A DNA stretch of 64,000 bases, taken from assembly GCF_014805685.1 (NCBI RefSeq), contig NC_060907.1, positions 7,105,992 to 7,169,991 on the forward strand, written 5' to 3'. Position numbers and translations under genes: made by a program. Positions 47,463 through 59,500 of this stretch are shown one piece after another; position 1 is the stretch's first letter, and every line of letters begins with the position of its first letter. Origin of the DNA: Silurus meridionalis. Taxonomy: Eukaryota > Chordata > Actinopteri > Siluriformes > Siluridae. The notes below the pieces were generated by a model. It worked only from the letters and a program-made list of their open reading frames with translations, was not told the origin of the DNA and did not search any database.

Positions 47463-48378
47463 GTAAGTGTAGGAGTCATGTCAAAATGCTGTTATATTTC
47501 TGATCTCAGACAACTCAAGAGGCCTAGAAAAAATAAGAGTAGGGAATGTAAATGACAAAAGTCTGATATTATATACTGCATGTAAGATAAACTGAAATGT
47601 GATTTGTATAAAAGAATGTGTAGGGTTTTTTTTTTTATCATTAATAAAGCATATCGAATAAAGTGTTGCTCCCGAAAACATGAACTCTATAATTTGCGTT
47701 TCCTCTGCATGGCAACATAGCTCTTCAGTTATTATGACCTTGATTGCCATTCAGTAGATAGTGACATTTCATTCATGTAGCAGCCATCTGCTTCTTTGGT
47801 CTGCTGGAAAGAAGGTCAGAGAGACAACACTGCCATTAATCACATTTCCGACGGCTTTGGACTCATCAAGCTCGCTTTAAAGGGCACTTCATGTTAGTAA
47901 GCTATAGCAAGAGTACACTTAAAACGAACAACATTCGGCTCAATTCTGATTTCTGGATAATGATCCACCTGGTGTGGAAGAGGAGAAAAATCTGAGGATC
48001 TTACATCATATTAAAGGTGTTGTTCAGTATACAAAATGAAATTTTCAATGTCAATTTGGCAGATTTGGGGTTCAAGTTTTGATTTAATTTAATTCAGTTC
48101 AATTAATTTTTATTTGTATTGTGCTTTTAACAATGAACATTGTCTCAAAGCAGCTTTACACAGATAATGTGGTGATAAAAAATTTATATGTTCTTTATAA
48201 GTGTAAGTTTGTCCCTGATGAGCGAGCCGATGGCGACTGTGGCAAGGAAAAACTCCCTGAGATGGCATAAGAAGGAAACCTTGAGAGGAACCAGAGGACT
48301 ATTTAGATACAAGAGGAATTTGAATTGACACACACTATTACTTGCACAAATAAAGAGCATGCCTAAACATATTGCACC

Positions 48379-48465
<87 letters not shown>

Positions 48466-48527
48466 TGAGCGATATAGATATTTCATGCCACGCTTATATA
48501 ATGCTAATATCTTGGGCAATTATGTGC

Positions 48528-48569
<42 letters not shown>

Positions 48570-50447
48570 TGTTACATGTGCAATAACTTGTATAACTTTT
48601 ATTGTAGTCTGACTTTTCTGCCATCTGTGTCATTGTTACTACACATTTCATTTCACTATATTTTATTACAATTTCTGATTTTTTTCTTTTACTTTAATCC
48701 TACCCTTAATTTTTCTAAAAGCAACGGCAACCCAACAGTTTCCCAATGGGATCAATAAAGTATTCTAATCCTAGACCAATTAACAAGTAAAAAAAAGAAA
48801 TCCTAAACACTGACGGCCTTCCGGAGAATCAATAAATTAATTATAAAAAAATGCGAAGGAACATTGCATTACCAAAGTCTGTCTACAGAAGGCTGCCATC
48901 AAAAGTCAGTGACCAGGTAAATAGGGGATTAGTTATAGAACTAACCAAAAGAACACAGGTAGCTCTAAACATTATTCTACCACCACCATGCTTTACTGTG
49001 ACAATGCTTTCAATTTCATGAGCAGAGATAATTAGATTCAAGATAGATAGAGTCAAGAGCAGCAGTTACATTTTGTTTGAAAAAATAAATTTCACTGTGC
49101 TGTAATGTACATGTGACAAGTATAAAGCACCTTTTGTTCTTTCTTCTTCAGCTGTAGAGGTCTGAAACTTCTTCAGACTTATAACTCTGTTCTTGTCTGT
49201 TATTCTTTACTAGAGGCTTACCAGGCTTTTGTGACTCTGGCTACTACTGATCCCTACTGCATGGGGAGTCTAGTGGTGGGCAAGTGCTTGCGAAGGCATG
49301 GAACAACTCGAAAACTGGTGGCGATGGTGTCTCCGAACATTAGCACAGAGGCACGGTAAGAGAGTGATTAAAATAAGTCAAGTCAAGAAGTTTTTATTGT
49401 CATTTCAACCATATATAGCTGATGCAGTACAGAGTGAAACTAAACAACGTTTCTCCAGAACCTTGGTGCTACATAAAACAACATAAAAACAACATAGAGC
49501 GACAAGAACACATATATAAAGACTAAAGTAAGCTGTCCTCGCCACATAAAGTGCATCGTGTGAAACTTGGTGCAAACAGACAACACAAGATAGTGTAGGA
49601 CAAATACACAAAATACAGCACCACCAGTAAACATACTGTATGTTAAACAGTACAATGTGCAAAAGAAAATAATAAAAATGCCTGCTTAATTAAAATGTAG
49701 CATTAAACCTTGCATTGAGTGCATTTTTAACTGGTGCTTGCCAGCTTTAAATCATGCTAAAGTAGACAAATATATGCCATGCAACCCCAGTTTACTAAAA
49801 AAATCTAAAAATCTAATTGAGCACCATTCCTGGTTGGAGAACCTTTCAATATTCTACATAAAATATTTAAAAAAGAAGAACCCCTTACAATCAGGTTTTG
49901 CACGTAATGCGAGGGAAGGCAGATCATATAAGTGCAGATAATTTTGATGAAATAATAAGAACATAATCAGGATAATGAATGTCAACTATGAAAAACATCA
50001 TAAAAGACAAAAAGTGCAGCGCATAGTGAGGCAATACACGTGACATAGTTCAGTCAAGTGCAGTGACTTATAAGAACCATAGTTCATGTTCATTACCTGG
50101 ACATATATCCACATAGACCACAAATGTTTTACAAAGAACCTTCGTCAAATGTTATATGCTTGTATAAGCAGATTCTAGTACTTGTGGATTCTATGAAATA
50201 TTACTAAGATCCTGTAAAATTTTACACAGCAAGTATCTTCTTGGTTCAAACAAACAAGAAGTTGTCCTCAAGCTACAACTTACCTTCCTCTATGGACATT
50301 TCTGTAAAGTTACTATGTGATCAGTGACCTCTGTATAGTCATTCAATGGTCATCTGACATCGGACACATCACACACTGGTATTTGTTCTGGGCTGGTCTC
50401 TATTCCCTACATAAAACCTGCCCTTTTAATAGAACATAATATTCTAT

Positions 50448-50508
<61 letters not shown>

Positions 50509-53465
50509 AATATACACTATATTGCCAAAAGTCACCCGGTCATAAGTTTGGTATGTGATTTTTGAGTGAGCATTGCATTCAACATTCGCTCCACTCTTCT
50601 AAGAAAGATGTTCCACTAGATTTTAGTGTGCTTATGGATATTTGTTTTCAATCGCCACAAGGGTGTTAGTAAAGTCAGGTACTGATGTAGGGTGAGGAGG
50701 TCTGGGGTGCAGTCAGCATTCCAATTCATCCCAAAGGTGTAGGAATGAGATGAGATGAGATCAGATCCACTCAAGATCTTCCTCTCCAAACCATGTAAAG
50801 CAGATCTTCATGGCGCTGGCATGTGCATAGGGGCATTGTTCAGCGTTTTTAATTTGCATGCAATGTGAATATCTTGCTGGGTTTAAACAGATGTGCCTTT
50901 TATTGTTGTCTAAAAATGGAACTGTCAATTTATTATTTAATATCTGAGTAATGCTTTAGTCTTGAAAACAAGTTCTGGGTGACATTAATCATTCATGCAC
51001 AGCTGCTCTCTTGTATGTGTGTCCAGTTTGTCTTTGGAAGATGTGTTTGATGAGGTTATTGTGGTGGACATGTTGGACAGCCGGGACAGAGCTCATCTCT
51101 TCTGGCTTGGGCGTCCAGATCTGGGAATCACTTTTACCAAGCTTCACTGTTGGACACTTACACAGTACACCAAATGTGTGTTCCTGGATGCTGATACACT
51201 TGTGAGTAGTTAGTAGGTAATAACTTTTAATGCATCTGGTAATTGGATTATTGAGTTTTGTGGGACAATAATGGCAAAAAACTCATTTGTTGAAAAACAA
51301 CAGTTGGTGGATGCCCCTTTTACTGTCCATCTATATAGCAAAACCTGTTCTAAAAAGATATGAAGTATGACATAGGACTCCATAATGAGCATCCACTATT
51401 AGAGAAAAATCATATAATCAACACATTCAACATTTGCAATTATCCAAAGAAACGTACAAAAAGGCTGTATGGCATTTGCCCTTATTCAGAGCAACTTATA
51501 ATTATCTCAATCACACAACTGGGTTAAGGGACTTACCCAGGGCCCCAGAAGTGGCATCTTGGTGTGGATAGGATTTGAACTCACAACCTTCAAATCCAAA
51601 TTCCAGTGCCTTAACCACTAATCTACCATCTCCTCAAACTAAGAACATCAACAATCAAAAACTATGTAGTTTGAGAATATAGTTTGTAAAAGCAAGATTT
51701 TTTTTAAACAGCAGAAGTGCTGAATTAGATACTTTCTAAAAAGTATAGGTTGAGGTGGTCCATGGACTGAGCTACTGGACTATAACTGAGCAGTTAAACT
51801 TGGTGGTGCTCGGATTTGAACTCTTTCTGCCTTAACCACTGAGCAAGAACCTCCCAGTCATGTGAAAGTTCTTCCACCACCTAGGTTCCAGAACAAATGT
51901 AGCAGGCCTTATTTGTAGCCTAAAACAATGGTTGGACAAGTCAAGCAGTGGTTGAGGATTGGAGAAAGCATGGTGCAGTGGGGGTGCTGTGAGATATTGG
52001 GTGCTTTCCATTTGCATTTGTAGGAAAATGTCACTGTTTTAAATCTGATTTGATCTGGTACAGGAAGCCAGTGGAGTGTATTTTTCGACTAAATGGTTTT
52101 GAAGAACTTATGACCAATTTTTTTGTATTTCTTTTTTTGTTATCTGCAGGTGTTGTGTAATGTTGATGAGCTGTTTGATCGAGAAGAGCTCTCTGCAGCT
52201 CCAGATCCAGGCTGGCCCGACTGCTTCAACTCTGGTGTATTTGTATTCAGACCGTCACTGGAGACCCACTCACGCCTGCTGGAACATGCCAAGATGTGTG
52301 GCAGCTTTGATGGTGAGGATGAAGTAGAAACGGAAGGAGTAAAGGAGAAAGAGAATGGGGAATAGGATGATATAGTAAGGAAATATACAATAACCACAGC
52401 ATATATAACGTTTCTGAATGCGTAATATGTTACTGAACATCCATATAGTCGCAAAGTTATAATATTGTGTTTGTTTGTGTGTTTTAAGGAGGTGATCAGG
52501 GGCTTTTAAATACTTTTTTCAGTGACTGGGCAATAAAGGACATCAATAAGCATCTACCGTTTATTTACAACCTCAGCGCCAATGCGATCTACACCTATTT
52601 GCCGGCTTTTCACAAGTAGGTATTTAACAGAATAATCAATAAACCGCTTCTGTGGCTGCAGAAGCAAAATATATAGTCATGCTGAAGGATATCTGCAATG
52701 TAATCTACTGAATAACTAGGATGTGTGATATCATGGACAAGAATTCTAAAATTTAATTTCCATGTACTGAACTAAAAAAACATGAATACTTATGGAAGTG
52801 TCATGTTAATAGGAATAGGTATTTCCTTTCTGTGAAATTGTTTCCAAAGGTAAAATGTTAGTAAAAATTCCTTTAACTTTGTTTGTTTTCCAATGTTTAC
52901 CTTGTATGCTTTGGGCAGATATGGCCATCAAGCAAAGATTGTGCACTTCCTAGGAAGGTACAAGCCCTGGCATATTCCAAACAAGCAGCAACCACCCACT
53001 GACGCTCCTCAATGGGATACCAACAGGAACTTAGACAAATATGTGGACCAGTGGTGGGCGGAGTATTACGGCCACACAAAAATGCATGCAGATGAGCCTC
53101 AGGAGCTCCAGGATGTTGAACACACTGAGCAACTGGGCATGTCAGAGGCTGTACCCTGTTCTATACAAGCGCCCACTTCATGGCATGTAAGGCTACATAC
53201 AATTTTTTTTATGTGTACATGTTATTGTAAGCAAATGTTTTATCAGCAATTGTGGAAAGATGCTTTAGTTTCATAAGTTTAACTGAAATGTTTTTCAAGC
53301 AGGCTTTTTTAGTAACAATAAAAAAGAATTGGTGAAAGAGTTTATAACTTTGCTGAAGTGGAGTTATAACATGATTTATGGGGTGGCAAGGGGGTGGCAT
53401 AAGAATTATAAGGGGTGGCAACACTGAAGCAAGCCTTCTTGCCTGGTTCTTATGGATTCAAGGAA

Positions 53466-53531
<66 letters not shown>

Positions 53532-56500
53532 CACATTTTATATATTGGTCTATAAAAATGTAATAAAGACTGATGAGATTGACTTTGCGTAATTTACCTG
53601 AACGTGAGATCTGGATTGGACGACACAAATTAAAAGAGATGAGATACAGTATATTTAACTTCTGTTTCTTGAGTTCTAAGGAGTTTCAATACAGATATAT
53701 AGATACAAAGCCTTAATGTATCAAGTACTGTTTTACTTAAAAAACACAAATACACAGACACCACAACATTTTGGATTCACTAAAACCAAGCAGTTTATAA
53801 GAATCGTTTGTTCGGACTACGCTTTAATAAAAACATGAGATATCTTGCCATTATTTGTATTTTTTCTTTTTTTTTTCATCACATTGAAGTTGCTCTAAAT
53901 CTGTTGAGGAAACTGATTCAATTAATATTTTATACATTGGGATACCAGTGGTGGCCAATGTTTTTATTAGGGTGGCAGTTGCCTCCCCGTGCCACCCCGG
54001 TAGATTTGTCCCTGTAACTATGGTAATATAAGTGATGAGAACCAACCTCTTTGCTTGATCTTTGACCACATTAAACAAAACTGTAAATGGACAAATGATG
54101 TGATCTAAAGAATAAAAGTGAGAATTGTTGCGATATTTTAGTGAATTCGGAACGAAAAACATCTGGACATGATTTCAAACATTTCCTACTTTTTATTCTT
54201 GAATATTTCATATTATATTGATATATTCATCTACATCTAAATATTCATATTGAATATTTTACATCTATATTGCACCGAACGTGCATAATACTATATCCTA
54301 AGCTCTGACTAATATAACAGCCCTCTAGAACCTGTTTGTACTCTGCATGCTTATTTGCGCAGCATGCTTTTACATACAGAGCAAGGTTAGAGTCCATTTT
54401 CAAAGCATGTGAAGCTAGATAGCTGCTTATTTTCCTGTGGGTTTTTTTTTTTTTGCACTAGAGTTCACAGCCCTCTGTGACATCACCCACCACTCCTCAT
54501 CCTCACCCTCACAGCCATGAGTTAGTCCCTCAGGCAGAGGAGAGAGAAGAGAAAGAACCTAGTGAATTGCTTACGGAGCTGACGCTGAATGCACCGAGCT
54601 CAAGCACATGTCATCAGCTGGAGGACACGGTGAGTGAAGTGATTTTAAGCAGTTTAGCTGTTTACATTTGCATTTATTCAAATGAAATACACTTTTATGC
54701 AAACTGGAGTGAGGATCCAACTTGTGAGCAGGTAACAGTGTTTCTCAACGACCAAAGAATAGCACATCTGTTCTCTGTCTGTTTTTAAATTTAAGCACAC
54801 AACTGCTGGCTATCATAGATTGGAAATTAGATACCACTGATTCCTGGAATGGTGAAACTTATGGTTAAAATATTAAGTTACTCTTCAGAAGGTCAGAAAT
54901 TCAAGCTACAGCAATGCCAAACTGCCAGTGTCTGGCTCTTGAGCAAGGCTCTTAACCCTACCTGTTAATACAGTAAGATAACTATATTGGCTGTTCCTGA
55001 GAACTAACCCCAAATTCCCATCTAGCTGGGAAATTCTAATAAAATGATCACCGAATAAGTAATAAAATAAGCATTTATTCATTTTGTACAATATTGACAA
55101 GGCAATTTGCAGAGGTGGAAAGAGTTATAAAATATCCTACTCAAATAAAAGTACTGTTAAATCAATGAAATTTGACTTAAGTGCAAGTACAGTTACCAGT
55201 CTAAAAATAACTCAAAATAAAAAGTATAAAAAAAATGTAAAATTTACCGAGTGACTTTTTTTTAACAGAAGGGGTCGGGTGGGAGATTAAAATTTTTTTC
55301 AAAAAGGACAAGGGGATATAAATTTCAAAGTAATTTTTGATGGAAGGAACACTAATTAAAATGTGATGACAAAAATAAATAAAAATAAAATAAAATATGT
55401 GTTAATAACGCATTAATGCAAATACAAGAGCCCTCGTTTTAATAACGTGCGATTAATGCAGCGCGCATTTCTGTTTGACTATATAAATAAATAAAAGAGG
55501 CCTAATTAAATCCTTCATCGCAACACATTTATTCACAACATCCTTTTTTTTACTCCGATATATATAAAAAAAAAAAACATTTGTTTTACTGATGCGCCAA
55601 GTCTTTAAACAAAAAACAAAAACTGCTATGATACGCACATCCGGCAATTAAAACCCTCCGTGTGGAAACATAGCAATAGTTCCTTTTGATTACATAATTT
55701 AAAACACCAGAATTACTTTAAAACATTTACAAAAATATTTTGTCTTCATGCTCTCTGTTGAGTCTGGTTTCACTAATAATAAACATGGTCCATGACCAAT
55801 ATGAAAAAACTTGAAAAGTATTAATTTAAGGTGCGATAAAAATGTGCGATTAAGTTGCAATTAATTAAGAGTTAACTCAATACAATCATGCGCTTAATTA
55901 TTTGAATCGATTGACAGCGCTGATAAAAACACTACAGTCCATCTCCTGTTATGTCATTAAAACATAAAAGATTTCAAACTACTTAAAAAAAATAAAAAGA
56001 GTTCACAAAAAAAACCTACTCAATTACTGTAATGAGTAATTACATGTGTATTTTACCATAAAACCGATCAGGTTTAGTATCCTAGTAAACGTAACTGCAT
56101 CTGCACACACTCTCTCCCCTCCATACACTTATATAGAAAATCCATCAAAACATTTGGAGGATGACTCAAGGGTGCGAATGGAACTCATCAGCCAGAGCCA
56201 TAATGGGTTTGCTTTGTTCGAAAGACTCTTCAGCAACAATATTAGCTCCGCAATGACCCCCAGGCTGTGACACACTGTGACAAATGAAGTCGCAGAGGCT
56301 GCATCGCTCTCCTCTGCTAAAAGGAATTGTAATTTTTCATTTTCTGTTAACTGGAGGACATGCGGCATCGGGGCTGTAATTTTATCAAAGAACATCTCCC
56401 TCAAACACTTTTTATTTTATAGTGAAGATAAAGATGAAATTCTCTCTGGTCACATGTGACCAAATAAAACCTGCACTCACTTCAGTAACACCTTCTTATT

Positions 56501-59500
56501 TGGTGATTACCAGGTTTATATAAATACACAATTGGCAAAAGTTTTCAGACACCTGGTCATAAATATGGTATGTGCTGGTGCTGATGCAGGGGAGTTGAGG
56601 AGGCCTGGGGTGCAGTCAGAGTTCCTATTCTTTCTAAAAGGGTTGAGTTCAGTCCTCTTTGGCAGGAGATCTTCCACTGCTTTGTGCACGTGGGGTATTG
56701 TCATGCTGGAACTTGTTTGAGTCTCCTAGTTAAAGTGAGGAGAATATTTTATGCTACCAAATACATCCAAAGACACCAGATACAAATGTGTGCCTTCAGC
56801 TTCGTGGTAACAGTTTGGGAAAGAATAATATGTGGCTGGGAAAGTCAAATGTCCCAATACTTTTGTCTATATAGTGTATTTTAGAATAAAACCACATCCG
56901 ATAAGAGTTTATTCCTCTTATATCACCGGAATTTGCCCTTTGCTATTATTTGCTGATAGAGATCAATGAATGTACACTTTTTGACCAATCGGAATTGAGA
57001 ATTTAACCGCAATGAATGCAGGTATTAACAAACTGAATTATAAACTATTTTATTAGTCACCAAATACATAAAAGGATGTGTAATAATATTAGGACTATAA
57101 TTTTTTAATTAAATATTTAAAATATTTAAAATATTTCTGTTATCAGAGTTTTGCTAAATTCCAGTTTAATATTTAATTTCAGATTTTCTTTTCATGATTG
57201 ATGCTGTAGCTTTAAAGAAACTTCGGGAACTATTAGAAAAGCTCAATCTGTCTCTCTCTTTCTCTCTTTTTCTGACTCATAATAAATTGACTCCATCATG
57301 AAAACCAGCAGTAAACCCTTAGGCATTCTTCAACTGGTGAGGAATTTAGCCATGTCTTGTGAAAACCCTTTAAATACACACCAAGTTAAAAAACTGAACT
57401 GATGTCTAGATCCATTGTCAAGCTTTAATTCAAAAACTGTGGAAGTGTTAGGTGAACCAATCTACATTTCTGAAGCACAAAGTAATTTATTGGTAAACAG
57501 CCATGCAAATTTCCATTTCAGATTTCAATCATTCCCATTCAGTGCATTTCTAATTTGTCACTGTTACTCGTTTTCTCAGTGTCTTAAACCTGACGACTTA
57601 TCCAAAGCCGAGGCTGAGATTTTGGAACAGTCCCAGTTTCAGGAACCACCGGTTGAACAAAAACAGGAAGAAGTCATCTCAGGAGTAGAATCAGTTCTCT
57701 CAGAGGCTGCATCAAACACTGTAGGTTTTAGAGTTTGTTTTATTTGTTGTTGTTTTTTTATGTGTGATGGAAAGTGGATGAATTTATTGATTTCTTATTT
57801 TTAGATATACATAAGCAAATTGTTCCAATGGAACACCAAAACCTCTAAAGATTTTCCTTGCTCTTTTAAAAACTCTAAAACTATGAATCCAGATGTACTC
57901 AAAAACGATTCACTAGTGCCATCTGTTGGTAAAAACCGGTAGTGCGTGACTTCGAGTCTGTTTTGCCAGCACAAAAACAAGATATTTGCAGAATCAATAG
58001 AAATAGCTTTATTACCAAGTATGCTTACACACACAAGGAGTTTGACTTGGGGTGAGGAGCTTCCAGTGCAGGAGAAGTACAGACATAATGTAACAGAATT
58101 GTAAACCAGATAGTTTACAATAATGCAATATATACAGAGTAAAAATGTTGTTAAATACAGATGTTATTTACAAGTGTTCAGTTTACACATGGACCATTTG
58201 GATTCTATGTACAAATGTGTCAGTTATGATGGACAGTGTGTAGTTATGAATATTTTAATTGTTTATGCCGAGTATAGTCTGCAGGAAAAAAACTGTTTTT
58301 GTGCCTGGCTGTTCTGGTGGACGGTGTTCTGTAGCGCCAACTAGAAGGCAACAGTTTGAAGAGAGAGTGGGCTGGGTGTGTGGGGTCCAAAGTGATTTTC
58401 TTAGCCGCTGTTGCGTCTTGTCTGATTTGGTAGATATTTTCTGTGAATGTGTGCATACAGTCTGGTTCCATCTTAAAAATAAGCATTACCAACATAAATC
58501 ATTGTGCACACTTTGCTAGTATTAAAAGTATGAATAATTTAACATCAGTTTGTTCAAAGAAACATTAACCATCACTATTAATAAAGTCCTCTGTAAGGAC
58601 TACAGCAGATTAGCTAGGAAGTAAAAGAAAAAAAAAAAAGGTGAAACAACCAGTAAAATGAAATAATGTTCGATTTTTATCATGCCCAAACAAAAGATTA
58701 CTTCTTGGAAAGGTTTCCAGTGCGATCTACGATGCCTGTGGTGTCTGATCAGGGGGAAAATCACAGCACACAGAATGGTGCATATGTTCTTCTTCAGTTT
58801 AATGCAGACAACAGACAAGTATATATACACACTGAAAAAACCTGAGCTAAAACTGTTTCTGATTGGGTACGAAGACATAGTAACCAGAGATGTGTAAAAC
58901 CAGACAACGACATTCCGTGTACCGTACATACTCACATCATAAAGATCCTATAGACACTGAACAAACAACATAGGAATGTGTTTAGAGAACCAGTGTGAGG
59001 TTCATCTTAACACTAACAAATAATGAGAATTTTATAAACCATAAAGTCTAATCTAATCTAACTGCCATGATTAAATAAACAAGCTGTTGAGATGGAATTA
59101 ATAAGGAAAATTAGCATGTTTTACATGTAGTATGTGTTAGTTATTGTGATATAAATGCAAATGTAGAATGAATTCTTATTCAGGTTCAACGTTAAATCAC
59201 ATTTAAACCAGAGCTCACAGAATGCTAGCTGTCACGCTGGGATATGGAAAAGAAAAGAATGACTGAATAACTGATGAATAAAGGCTTCTTTTATTTAGTA
59301 CAATAGTGTTAAGGCAGTTAGTAACCTATTTAGAATTAGGCCAATTATTAAATTCAATTCAATTAATTTTTTTTTAATTTCTATGACAACGGATCTCCTG
59401 AGCTACTCATAAATGAGCTCAAAATCTGTGATTATAAATTCAACCCTCTCAAATTTCTCAATGATGGAGAAGCAGCATATGTAGAATGTTATTGAGTATT

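Larger units (their letters stand above)
47463..49213 (+). other. gyg2 intron 1
   Basis: It contains a dispersed repeat at 48050-48310, (TA)n at 48376-48466, (AAT)n at 48529-48570 and a SINE tail at 49083-49135. No other coding sequence is recognised. Confidence 0.55.
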
